A stretch of DNA of 53,540 bases from Nemertoderma westbladi. Taxonomy: Eukaryota > Xenacoelomorpha > Nemertodermatida > Nemertodermatidae. This document shows, piece by piece, positions 42,930 through 53,540 of the stretch. The stretch is from positions 1-53,540 of the forward strand of contig JAUCBJ010008329.1 in NCBI GenBank assembly GCA_032718475.1, written 5' to 3'. The position numbers and the translations under genes are program-made. The number at the start of each line of letters is the position of its first letter. Within the stretch, counting starts at the first letter, position 1. Under the pieces are notes generated by a model. It did no database searches and had not been told where the DNA came from. It saw only the letters and a program-made list of their open reading frames with translations.

Positions 42930-44762
42930 GCGGAGTATATTGTAAATGTGACTCCATTCATAGCGAATAGCTTCGAAATAAAGTTACTGTCCATGATAGC
43001 CTTCATGGATGGCATGGGAGGATTGACCCGTCCAAGTAAGTTCTCCCGGTCATATCTATAAAAATCATACATCGCAGCATTGGCAGACTGTATCGCTTTC
43101 TGGCGGTTTGATAGACGCTATCCAACCCGATATAGGATGAATATGATTCACCAGTCAGTGACGAGTTGGTTAGCAGTGCAGAGTTGAGAGATGTACCCAG
43201 GTGTAGGTTTGGGCAGTCAGCAGCGCAAATAATTTTTCTTACAGCATCTCGAGAGGCTTCCATTGATATTGGTCTTATCTGGGTAACGTTCATAAAGTGT
43301 TTCGTTCGATACATAATTCCCAACATTCAACAGCGACCTCAGTTGTTTCCTATAGTGTGCGTCAATCCGGTCAAGATTGGTGACAGAGAGTGCTCCAAAG
43401 ATATATTGAGTACGGTATAATATTACTGGGACAGCGGCTGTTCTCCAAAGCAAGGATATCGTTTCAGCAGGATAGTGTCTCGTAGTCCATCACTTTTGGT
43501 AAAAGATTCCACAGTACTGTGATATAATTTTCCGTATTTTATCAACTGGTGTTGAGCTGCCTCAGCCTCCAATATTGACACCTAGGAAGCAGAGACTGTT
43601 TGACTTCACATACTTGTGGTTATTAATTTCCAGGAAAGGTGGAGATGAGGTCTGTATTCGCCACGAAAGTAGAGTCCAATGTATTTTGTCCGGGTCTATT
43701 TTTAATTCTATTTTTCCAAGCTCTAATGTAAGTATGGTAGACAGAAGTTCAATAGTCGATGGTGATGAAGCGAGTAAGCCAATATCATCTGCATATGACG
43801 TTGATCCCATGTTTACGTTAAACACTCTGTGTCCTTTACCTGACTGGTGTAGTGCTGCAAACACATCATTAAGAAAGAAATTAAATAGGAGCGGTGAGAT
43901 AAGGGACCCTTGTTTAACTCCATTGTACATAACAATACCTTCTGAGTCAATTAAAGAGTTGAATTTTAGAAACATGATCCCCTTATTGTAATAGCTCCAT
44001 AGGAGTCTACATATGAAAGGGTTGATGTGATCACTTAGTTTATCAAATAGTATACAATAGTTAACACTATCGAATGCCGAGGCCACATGAAGTTGACAGA
44101 AGTAGCTAGGGGATCCCTGTGATTGGTACAGCTCGATGCATTCTAAGATATTTACAACAATAAGGTCCATTCCAATGCGCTGTTGGTATGCCCACTGAGT
44201 ATCAAACGGTATGAGAATGGTTTCGAGATATTTATCAAGAATTGTGGCTTCCATTATTTTGTCAAAAATAGATATCGAAGATATAGGTCTGTATGACGTT
44301 GGACACATAATATCTTTGTTTTTACCTTTGTATATACAGGATACCATCGTTTCTCCAAATATGTCAGGGACATATCCAATTCGAATACAACTATTTAGCA
44401 GACTGGTAATTAAGTTGAAGATAATGTGATCATTGGCGTGCAGTATCTGTTCTACTGTCAAACTTCGTGCGTCTGGTGCCTTGCATTTATTAAGTGAAGA
44501 GATAGCTCGCTTAACTGTGACAGTTGATAATCTGGGGGCGTTCTCACTTGATGTTTCACATGAGTTATTTAATCGTTTCTCTAGATTTGACCTCCTGTCG
44601 AGTTGATCTTTGTTCGCTTGAAACTTAGCTTACATATTTTTGTGCAGACTCGACCTCATGTGTATTCCTGCACATGTTTGTTTGCCACCCAGAAGATACC
44701 TCCAAAATTGTTTAGGATTAGCCCTAGTGTTAGTAGTCTTGTGTAGCAACCATCAATTCATT
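42930..44762 (-). pseudogene. LINE fragment A, RT and C-terminus
   Basis: Minus-strand LINE lacking its endonuclease. It begins at about 44762 with ANPKQFWRYLLGG (linker), then 44461-43562 is open: TSYRPISSISIFDKIMEA, VASAFDSVNYCILFDKL, GVKQGSLISPLLFNFFLNDV and the catalytic box TSYADDIGLLAS, followed by FLGVNIG. The C-terminal part needs frame changes (VPVILYRTQYIFGAL, then RKIICAADCPNL, then MYDFYRYDRENLLGRV at 43072-42930). The KQGSLISP box and C-terminal wording match fragment D (48568-51259), so both are one clade. The 5' break at 44762 coincides with the 3' break of fragment B. Confidence 0.8.
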
Positions 44763-46198
44763 GTTCAAGTGATTTGGTCAGTGTCCAGGTCTCACCCCCG
44801 TATAAAAATACACTTTCCACTGTGGCTCGAAAGAACTTAGTCTTCAGGTGCCTGGAGAGATCTGATTTCCAGATGGTATCCATTTTTGAGAGAGCTACCC
44901 AAGCCTTTGCTTTCCTAACTTCTATGTCCTTTTTGCTACTCTCTATCCATGATCCTAGGTACTGGAAGTTGTCAACCTTCCTTAGTTGATTATTATCAAT
45001 GGTTGTCAAGTTTCTATCAACATTAAAAGTCATGAATTCGGTCTTGGTAGCATTTATATGCAATCCAACCTCCTTAGCAGCCCTCTCCACTTTATTAATT
45101 AGAAGCTGTGCATCTGCTAGCTTATTAGAGAGCAGGGCGATGTCATCCACGAAGTCAGTGTCTGTGACTGTAGTTGCCGGATATCTACTACTTCTGCATT
45201 CTTGAAGTGTGAATCCCAGATCTTCACCCTTTGTGGCCGTCCTCATTGCATAATCCAGTACAATTACAAATAGTAATGGTGCTAATGTGTCACCTTGCAG
45301 TATGCCAGCCAGGATTGAGAAAAACTCAGTTTCACCATCTGGTGAGAGTACCTGTGCTTCTGTGTCACAATATAACAATCCAATGCCAGCAACGATTACT
45401 TCTGGTATTCCATAAGCTGTTAGGATTTCAAACATTTCACCTCTATGGATGGAGTCGAATGCCTTCTTGAAGTCCACAAAAGTCATGACTGCGGTGAGAT
45501 TCTTTGACTTAATTCCTTCAATCAGTCTCCGTAGTGCAAGTATCTGAGCTATTGTTGATCTACTTGGTCGAAATCGTTTTGGCTCTTACGCAGTAGTTTC
45601 TCTATGTGAGGCCTAATCCTATATATAATCAATCATTTTATTGTATATTTTGGGAGCTACCACAAGCAGACAGATCCCACGACAGTTTTTGATATACTGA
45701 GGTCTCCTTTCTTGGGGAGAGGCTTTAGTTGATCTTTAGTCCAAATTGGTGGAGGCTTTTCCCCTTTTAACATCCAGTTGCAAACATTCAATAATGGTCT
45801 GTTTAGCACTCCTGTTTTCCATACCTCCACTGGGATTTCATCTAGTCCACTCGTTTTATTATTGGACATGATTATCATTTTAATGCTTCTTTGGAGTTCG
45901 GCAGGTGTGAAGTCCCCTGTCTCTATAGGTAGTGTCTTGTCATATATTTTCCTTGTAGGGCTGACCACATGTTTGGTGGCTGCCCAAGCAAGTTGCTGAA
46001 GTGATTTTTCCACTTCCCCACACGTTCTTCGGGACTATCGGCTTTAAGGCAATTTTTCCGACCAGATACCTCATTCACAGTTTGGCAGGTAAGTCTTGCT
46101 TGTTGCTGTATGTGAGCAGTTGTAATTGCTTCAATTTTATCCTGTATGTACTTTTCCTGGCTGATGTTGTAGGCCAATTTAAGATCATCCTTAGCCAT
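44758..46198 (-). pseudogene. LINE fragment B, RT domain
   Basis: Minus-strand LINE of a different clade, with the box B variant LQGDTLAPLLF. Pieces: 46198-45923 linker (SGRKNCLKADSPEERVGKWKNHF), 46013-45657 first RT blocks (NKTSGLDEIPVEVWKTG, WTKDQLKPLPKKGDLS), a decayed stretch, then 45486-44758 with TFVDFKKAFDSIHRGEMFEI, AGILQGDTLAPLLFVIVLDY, TDFVDDIALLSN (FVDD in place of the usual FADD), FQYLGSWIESS and LYGGETWTLT. It lacks both the endonuclease and the C-terminus. It shares its clade with fragments C and E. Confidence 0.82.
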
Positions 46199-48600
46199 CC
46201 AGAGATTTGGTGTCCTCAGCAGTTAGAGCCCAGCATGGACTCCCATAGAGGAGTACTGGAACTACTGCTGCTCTAAATAATCGGACCTTAAGTTTCCGAT
46301 TTATTCTCGGTGACTTCCAAATCCTGGAAAGCCTATTCAAGGCTGCCCATGCCTTTCCCTTACGTATTCGAAGGTCCTCACCTGACTTCCGTATCCATGA
46401 TCCCAGGTAACAGATATCATCCACATGCTCAAGCATACCATCTTTTGAGCTTATGCTCATCCGGTCAGAGACTTGCTGAGGACTTTCAAAGTTAACTGTA
46501 AAATTTTTGGTCTTTTAGGAGTTAATAAAAAGACCAACACTAGAAGCAGCCTGTTCTAATGAGCTGAGGAGCCGTTGGGCTGCCTCTAGTGATTCTGAGA
46601 GTACTCTTAAGTCATCAGTAAAGTTCTGACTTGAAAGTTCTAACTGATATAATAATCAGTTGGGTACTTAGGCAGGATTTCCTCGACTTCTGGAGCCAGT
46701 AGGTGTAGTTACCATCACCCCATCATCATTATGATGATCTAAGGACATGCGTAGAACATAGTCAACCATACTTATGAACAAGAATGGCTCAAGTGTGTCT
46801 CCTTGGAGGACTCCCCATAATACTTCAAATGGTTCTGTGTCACCATCAACAGTAGACACAAATGTTGTCGATCCATTGTATACTGATCTGATTGCTGCAA
46901 TAATTTTATCAGGAATCCCATATAATGAAAGTATGCTGAAATTATGTTGAAGAAGTCAACAAAAATAACAGCCAGATGCCTATCTTTCTTTTTTTATAAC
47001 TCTTCAATTATCCTTCTAAGTGCCAAAATGGGCTCCATGGTCCCACAACCTTTACAGAACCCATTCTGATTTCCACGGAGCAGTCTTTCAATGGGATCCC
47101 TGATGCGATTTAATATAGTTCTATTGTATAGCTTTGCAGCAATCTAGATCAATGAGATTCCCTGAAAAGAACCATAGAGTGTTAGGTTGCCCTTCTTGGG
47201 AACTGGCACCAACTTATGAGTTTTCATTTCTTGTGTGACTCTTGTTGTGCTGTACAAGTCTACTATGATGGAATAGATGAGCTTTAAACACTCAGGTATT
47301 TTAAAGACCTCAGGGGGAACACCATCTACTCCACTGGCACGATTGGTCTTAATGCTCTTTGCAGCAGCATTCACTTCTGCAAAGGAGATATCGCCAATAA
47401 GAATATCTGGGAGTACAGACTCAGACACTTTTACTTCTATACAGTTATCAGGCAATACCCGTCATTATTGAGGACCTTTTCAAAGTGGGTCTTCCAACCA
47501 TTGAGGCGATTGGCTGGTGATTCTGCCTTAACCATAGTGGTTGGTTGGCTTTTCCGCCCAGTAAGCAAGTTGATCGATTTCCATGCCTGGGATGATTGCC
47601 TGCTTTCTGTTGTCAGCATCATTGATGGCATCAACCTGTTGGTTTATTAGCTCCTGTAGATTAACAGAGTACTGCCTGTTCAGGGACCTAGATGCAGCCT
47701 TAACTGCATTCTTGGCCGCTGTAGTATGTTTGAGTCGGGACTCTTTCTGCACCTTATAGAGGTCATTTCGGCACTTCTGAATTATGTGGTTGTTGTTGTT
47801 CTGCTAGCACGCAGACTAAGTCTTATCTTGGCCACAATAAGGCAGTGACCACAGGAGAAGGGTCGAAGTGTAAATGCATTATAGTCTTGTATAGAGCTCC
47901 GGTATTGCCTACGAAACAGAATAAGGTCTATCTGGGACTTGTGACCACTGGATCCACTATGATTCCATAGCTTTCCAGTTCGCTTCTTGAACTGGGTTCC
48001 AGCTTCCAGCCGAAAACAATCCATTTCCAGATATAGAATCCTGAAGATGGATGCAATTTCGGTTAACACTATCGCTATAGACCCAGGGCGATGTAGGTGA
48101 TTGATGCAGACTTGCATTAAAGTATCCCAGGAATGTTAAGAATGCATGCTGATCCAATCCATCAGTAGCTGCTTGTAGATTGTGGTAGAATTTTGCACCT
48201 CCTCTACAGGGGCAACACTAGTTTGAGAGTAGCATACAATCAGAACCACCTTAGGAAACTTCTTAACCCATCTTCCAGAACATGAGAAGTGGCAATGGAT
48301 GATGCGGTTAGAGATTTGGTCTATTTTGTCCAATGCTGTTGGATTCATCAATAGACCAATTCCAACATTGCCACTATCATATGCTGATGCGAGGGCAAGT
48401 CGCCAACCGCCCCCCATGTCCTTAATCAGATATGTCTGTCCAGTCTGCATTCTGTGCTCTTGAATACCCACTGCGCTAAGAGAAAGCTTATCTGCCAAGG
48501 CAGTCAGCTCACCTTGTCGTATTGGGGACATGAGTGTTAGTGTGTCAACTGAGGCTAGTATAGTGACTTGCCTCAGATTCACCATGCCAGCAAACCAACC
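46191..48600 (-). pseudogene. LINE fragment C, endonuclease and RT, many breaks
   Basis: Minus-strand LINE of the LQGDTLAP clade. The endonuclease runs 48618-47780 in shifted frames (LTALADKLSLSAVGIQEHRM, GGWRLALASAYDSGNVGIGLLM, SQIDLILFRRQYRSS). The linker is 47752-47437. RT blocks are at 47455-47144 (NRASGVDGVPPEVF, HKLVPVPKKGNL) and 46859-46668 (EVLWGVLQGDTLEPFLF). The palm Asp box is decayed (46600-46640). 46460-46191 gives CYLGSWIRKSGEDLRIRKGKAWAALNRL through EDTKSLDG. It ends exactly where fragment B begins. The 46191-46870 part is a close inverted copy of fragment E at 51403-52044. Confidence 0.82.
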
Positions 48601-51259
48601 GATGAATATGAACACCACCTGAATCGCCTGGAATCCTTACTGCTTAATAACTCTGATGATATTCCATTCATTCTGTCAGACACAAACGGAGACCTCAGAT
48701 CTACACAAGGACCCCGATACAATAGGTACAATGCATCCACCTATATCCCATACCCTATATCCTATACCTTATCCCGCTTCCTGCATGAACAACACCTTTT
48801 TGCAGCGGATACATACAGTTGCTTCTCAGGTCCATTATCCACATACGCAGGGCCAACTTCCTCATCCTATATTGACCATATTCTTACAACAAAGACAGGA
48901 AGGTCACTCATTACCAATGGCGAAGTCCTTGATGATAATCCTGACCAAGATGGGATTATAAACTGCTCAGACCACAGACCTGTAATTGCTAACATATCGA
49001 TCATGGATAAAGGCAATGTCAATACTCGAATCAATCCCACCCAAGGATGGAAGAAAACTAAACAAACGCAGTTTAACTGGGACCGAGCAACGCCCCAACA
49101 GTTGTCAGATTATAACCAGAGGGTTAGTACCAAGTTAGAAGAGTTCTGGGCAACACAACATGCTAGCGCAACCTGGAAGGAGGACAACTTGGAAGCAGCG
49201 GCAGTCCAGCTTGAACAAATATTTCTCACAGCTTCATTAGAACATATACCAATAAAAAGGAACAGGCGCCAAGGACACCAGCACCGAATAAAATCTGCCA
49301 ATTTGGCCCAGCGGTCAAGGCAAACAAAACAGCTACACTCACTGTGGAAAAGAGCGGCACCTGACTGCGTCTTAAGTGCAAAGTTAGAGGAATCATATAA
49401 GGAGTCCAAACGTGGGGTCAGGCGACTCAAGAACTGGCTCCTCCGCAATAAAGAATCTCAAGAAGTGGAAAAAATCACTCAGCTGGAAAACAAGGATCCA
49501 CGAAATTTCTGGAGGAATATCAACCCAAGGGCCATGATTAGCCCGAATAAGGATGTGGAAGAGAAACTAATTAAACAATATAAAGAAACAGCACAGACAG
49601 ATGCAAACGGAAATCTTACACGGGAAGTGGAACATAATATATCAGTGGCGTGCCAGCACAGTAACATTCCTTCGGTGTCCAAAGCTACAGTACGGAGGGC
49701 TATCCTAGCCATATCCCCAGGGAAAGCGCCAGATTTTGGATCTTTAGTAATAGAGCACATACTCCTAGTAAGTCTGGACATTGCTACAGACACAATAGCC
49801 AAGCTATTGAATGCCTGTCTCAGACTGGGCAAGGTCCCCTCTTGCTTTGGCAGGACTGTAGTCATGAACATTTTCAAAGGAAAACAAAGGGATCCACTAA
49901 AAACCAACTCATTCAGGCCTATCGCCTCTATAAGCATTCTTTCCAAAGTGTTTGAGGCTGTGATTCTGTCAGAATACCTCATGGCACTTCCTAAACCCCG
50001 CTCGCAATTCGCCTATAGGAAAAGGTTGGGTACAGATATTAGTGTAGCAGTAATCATGGAACAATGGAGATGCAACGGGAAAATGGGAGGAATTCAATCC
50101 TGTGCAAGCTGGACATCAAGTCAGCATTCGACAGTGTCGAATTTCACGTTCTCCATGACAAGCTAATGGAAGTATTAAATCCCCATAGGAAAACAATGAT
50201 TCATCTGAAATTTGGGGAGTTGGTTGAGTCCATTGGAATCAAGTTGACTCGTGGCCTCAAGCAAGGTTCATTAATCTCACCTGTATTATTCACCTTCTAT
50301 ATCGGATTCTTACCAGATAAACTGAAGGAATCGGGATTCGGTCCAGGAAAACTGGCATCATACTCCCATCTCTTTTGTTACGCGGATGATATATTTTTAA
50401 CCGGGGAGTCAGTTAAGGATCTAGAAGATATGATGGTGATAATCTCTCGTGAACTCGCGAACGTGTGGGTCTATCTGTGGAAGGCTCAAAGACCGAATGG
50501 ACTTATATCCTAGGATCTGGACGTAATGGTCAGGGGATTCCATGTTTTCTTAAAATAAATGGTGTACTTATACAGCCAACAAAGTCATTATCATTCCTTG
50601 GCGTCTCACTAAATATACAAAGGACCGAAGTATTGAAGGAACTCAAACGATATCTAACAATAATCTCAGAGACCTTCCACCAGAAGGGTTGGACCGCAAG
50701 GAGAATAAACCCGAGCACACTTTTCGCTCTATGGAACACAGTGGCGGTCCCTTGGCTACTGTACAAGATGAGATTCCTGGTGGGACGGCTAACTGACAAG
50801 GAACTGCGCGAACTTGAAATTTCCTATAGGAAGGTGCTGCGTGGACTGATGCACGTAAGCTGCTACGTGCCAAATGCTGTTTTGCACAAGATTACAAACA
50901 CAACTCCAATCTCCGCCGTGATCGCTTATGACAACATGTGCTGCTTGCAACGAGCCTGCAATGGTCCGAATGCCACAGAATGTAATTTTCTTGTCTGTCG
51001 ATACCTTTCTCACGCAACAATTAAATCCCATGGTGGACTGAGCTCTTGTCAGCAAACTTGCAGCTCCCTGTATCCGCTTCCAAGCGTAAGGTCTCTCTGC
51101 ACGGCCAGGTATGACAGGAGACAACTTAGGACACGGGTCGAGTCAGGATCACTTACAATCCCAGAATTGGGTGGGGTGAATTTCATCCAAAACTGCTTTA
51201 GGTGCAATGCTCCCTTTAGTACCAAAAGAAGGCGGATCCAGCAATACTTTGACCGATAA
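48568..51259 (+). pseudogene. LINE fragment D, endonuclease end through C-terminus
   Basis: Plus-strand LINE of the KQGSLISP clade, like fragment A. A 532-codon frame (48568-50166) starts inside the endonuclease (IPFILSDTNGDL, SSYIDHILTTK, NCSDHRPVI), passes a basic linker and reaches SFRPIASISILSKVFEAVILS. A frame change near 50095 leads to CKLDIKSAFDSVEFHVLHDKL, RGLKQGSLISPVLFTFYI and the catalytic FCYADDIFLTGES. A second near 50480 leads to LSFLGVSLNI, VAVPWLLYKMRFLVGR and the C-terminus ending RRRIQQYFDR at 51259. A short block between NPHRK and TMIHLKF appears deleted. It meets fragment C head to head at about 48570-48600. Confidence 0.85.
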
Positions 51260-51326
51260 TTCGATTTGTCTGATTATGATTTTATTTGGATTCTATCAAT
51301 CTTAAGTTTAACTGATAATTTTATTT

Positions 51327-51402
51327 GCTTTAGGTGCAATGTTCCCTTTAGACAGTGGCGGTCCCATGGCTACTGTACAAGATGAGATTCCTGGTGGGAC
51401 GG
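51327..51402 (+). repeat. Mosaic of two fragment-D segments
   Basis: 51327-51351 repeats the DNA of 51196-51219 (GCTTTAGGTGCAATG.TCCCTTTAG). 51351-51402 repeats 50739-50792 (ACAGTGGCGGTCCC, CTACTGTACAAGATGAG, GGTGGGACGGCT). At 51403 the text switches to the fragment E clade. Confidence 0.9.
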
Positions 51403-52390
51403 CTCTACTGTTGACGGTGACACAGAACCATTTGAAGTGTTATGGGGCGTCCTCCAAGGAGACACACTTGCACCATTCTTGTTCATTATTGTGGTTGACT
51501 ATGTTCTACGCATGTCCTTAGATCATCATAATGATGATGGGGTGATGATGACTCCACCTACTGGCTCCAGAAGTCGAGGAAATCCTGCCAAGTACCTAAC
51601 TGATCTAGACTTTGCTGATGACTTAGGAGTACTCTCAGAATCATTAGAGGGAGCCCAGCGGCTCCTCAGCTCATTAGAACATGCTGCTTCTAGTGTTGGT
51701 CTTTTTATTAACTCCAGAAAGACCAAAATTCTGACAGTTAACTTTGAAAGTCCTCAGCAAGTCTCTGATCGGATGAGCATAAGCTCAAAGGATGGTATGC
51801 TTGAGCATGTGGACGACTTCTGTTACCTGGGATCATGGATCCGGAAGTCAGGTGAGGACCTTCGAATACGTAAGGGTTAGGCATGGGCAGCCTTGAATAG
51901 GCTTTCCAGGATTTGGAAGTCACCTAGAATTAATCGGAAACTTAAGGTCCGATTATTTAGAGCAGCAGTAGTTCCAGTACTCCTCTACGGGAGTCCATGC
52001 TGGGCTCTAACTGCTGAGGACACCAAATCTCTGGATGGCACATTCACAAGAATGCTACGCAGGGTACATTGTGTCAAGTACAATGCACACATCTCCAACC
52101 AGACACTATATAACATTGGAGGTGTCTCATTGGTTCCCCCAAGCTTGACACTAGAACAAAATCGCCTCCGCTTTGCAGGACATTGCTTTCGCCGTGAGGA
52201 CCAGCCAGTGCATAATCTTGTACTTTGGCAGCCTCATGGAGTGAAAAAGCATGGTGGACAGCCCATGACTTTCTTGAGACGCATCTTAAAGGACACTGGC
52301 CTTAAAGATGCGGATGATCTAGCAAATGTCATGGGTGATAGGGAGTTGTGGCGGTGCAATTTTGTTGACAAGCCGGCACAGCATTCTTAA
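51403..52390 (+). pseudogene. LINE fragment E, RT palm to C-terminus, one stop
   Basis: Plus-strand piece of the LQGDTLAP clade. It carries EVLWGVLQGDTLAPFLFIIVVDYVLRM (51428-51510), DLDFADDLGVLSES (the catalytic FADD), VNFESPQQVSDRM, FCYLGSWIRKSGEDLRIRKG, an in-frame TAG at 51878-51880 (AAG in fragment C), then LFRAAVVPVLLYGSPCWAL and a C-terminal region to 52390 (FAGHCFRREDQPVHNLVLW). One stop in 320 codons, so decay is light. The first half of the RT is missing at the mosaic junction. The C-terminus shows what fragment C has lost. Confidence 0.85.
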
Positions 52391-52430
52391 AAATGCAGCT
52401 GCAATGCAGCATGCCGATCCTAGTAGTAGT

Positions 52431-52620
52431 CCCTTTAGTACCAAAGGAAGCTGATCCAGCAATACTTTGACCGAATTGATATAGATTTGATTTTTATTTT
52501 AATGATTTTAAGCTTAACTGATAATTTTATTTAACACTAGTTCTAATCGTCAACATATTATATGTGTACCAAAAGAAGCTGATCCAGCAATACTTTGACC
52601 GATGTAATTGGATTGATTTT
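52431..52620 (+). repeat. Two more copies of fragment D's 3' end
   Basis: ACCAAAGGAAGCTGATCCAG, continuing CAATACTTTGACCGA, at 52439-52474, and a second copy at 52568-52603, both match the end of fragment D's ORF (51220-51258, RIQQYFDR). The first also carries the GATTTTAAGCTTAACTGATA 3' flank. Fragment E therefore sits among three copies of one LINE's 3' terminus. Confidence 0.85.
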
Positions 52621-53540
52621 AATTGATATTTTTACTAATACTTGTCCTCAATATCACTATATCGTACGAACTATTGTCTGTATATTTCGGGTTGTATTTG
52701 TAAATATCTGCTTTAATAGTCTGTTGTTTATTTACTTTGCGTTGTCTTCCAAACATTCACGGTTCATATGTCCGTATTTACTCGATATGGAATTATAGCA
52801 AATTAAATGCCAGCCTGTCTGGTGCTGTGCCTCTGGGCACGCGACTACTACTACAATGGCTTGGTTGGTCGGGGTGGAACATGAGAGTAGCCTCCAATTC
52901 CAGAATCCCTCTCCCCCTCATAATCCTGGCTTCCCTGGTGAGCCAGGGTCATCAGGAAAGGGACTCACAGAATTGTTGGATGCTCGCTCTCCAGTAGGGT
53001 GTGAGACAGGCAGCTGGACAGGAGATAACTGACGCCTGTGAGGCCGATTGTGTCCAGCAATTGCACTGGCCTCTAGTGGCTGGACCTCAGCATTACTAAT
53101 GTAATCCATAGTAGGGGTTGGGGGTGCTTTTTTGCCCAGTCATCTCTCGGGGCAAATACCACACCCTGGTTTGCCATTCCACAGAGTGGGTGGGTGTCGC
53201 AGTGGAGTCAGATATGAGGCCCATCACCCATACCTATTCTGACGCACATGACCCACCATTGGCTGTGCACATCATCTGCTGGGCCATGCCCTGTACCCCT
53301 GCTGCCAGGTACAGGTCGCAGAACACTACACCTAACCAGCCATTACCATCGGCCTAGACAGGCCATATACCCCTATTTGCCCTAGAAAGAAGGTTCAATG
53401 CAGCCAAAGGTGGCACCTCCTTTATGCTACATGGAGGTGGCAAGTTTTATTGATCAATGACCTAGAATACCTGACCTGACTCGTATCATAAGGAAGGTAT
53501 TAAGCGAAAGATAAGCTAATTAAAATGGAGGTGAACACTG
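52621..53540. other. No gene recognised; GC-rich block from 52800
   Basis: From about 52800 the sequence turns clearly GC-richer than the flanks, with words such as GGGGTTGGGGGTGC and CATCACCCATACC. The composition and position suggest the 5' region of another LINE or a new element running off the right edge. No conserved motif was seen in any frame. Confidence 0.35.

Noticed and set aside
46191-48600. Fragments B and C as one LINE
   Set aside because: Fragment C ends in the C-terminal region (EDTKSLDG) exactly where fragment B begins with linker text of the same clade. Both would have to encode the same RT blocks, so they are two separate copies.

Overview
This is non-coding-rich, repeat-saturated nuclear DNA from an animal, most likely a marine invertebrate. 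Evidence: spliced transposase exons with GT..AG introns, many families of non-LTR retrotransposon, Merlin-type and XPG-nuclease DNA transposons, tRNA-derived SINEs and minisatellites. Frequent AGGCCTAC and ACCGGTA words would fit an echinoderm or another invertebrate deuterostome, but that is a weak guess. No prokaryotic operon, rRNA gene or CRISPR array is visible. The only plausible host gene is a small single-pass membrane protein ORF at 37795-38202.

Layout. 1-2770: GC-rich, CT-skewed DNA with minus-strand remains of a coiled-coil, gag-like protein. 2770-3850: a unit bounded by a 14-bp inverted repeat (an LTR or a DNA element). 3851-14286: an L2-like LINE (+) split into three or more pieces by insertions: an unknown repeat-containing ORF (4134-5201), a CR1-like 3' end (5620-6200, -), a 63-bp minisatellite with inverted outlying copies (6238-7760), a 15-bp palindromic array (7791-8010), a 1.1-kb element with GATC-rich subterminal repeats (8154-9261), and a nearly full-length two-ORF LINE (about 9900-13720, -). 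14340-25473: another LINE (+), split by a Merlin transposon (15466-16826, 8-bp target duplication) and by a 7.9-kb Academ-like transposon (17478-25404, 3-bp duplication). The latter hosts further TA-flanked elements one inside another.

27542-31650: a decayed transposase-like gene (+), hAT-like in motif order, interrupted by a 1.44-kb insert carrying a 49-bp minisatellite. 32300-39000: several non-autonomous elements (TTCTAGAAC-rich repeats, a 2-kb element studded with GGTAAAGTAYGGGAC, a 1.67-kb element with an 8-bp duplication, two SINEs, small MITEs) plus the small membrane-protein ORF. 39508-42567: a LINE whose 980-codon endonuclease/reverse-transcriptase frame is uninterrupted, the youngest-looking element here. 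42870-52600: a pile of LINE fragments from two clades, in both orientations, with mosaic junctions. 52620-53540: no gene recognised.

How it works together: it is a stratified graveyard of mobile DNA. Removing the inner elements with one copy of their target duplications rejoins the outer reading frames in three places (Merlin, Academ-like, minisatellite insert). This gives direct internal proof of element boundaries and relative age. The most unusual items are the Academ-like element with its spliced XPG-nuclease/Cys-rich gene, the transposase-like gene I could not assign, and the motif-studded non-autonomous elements.
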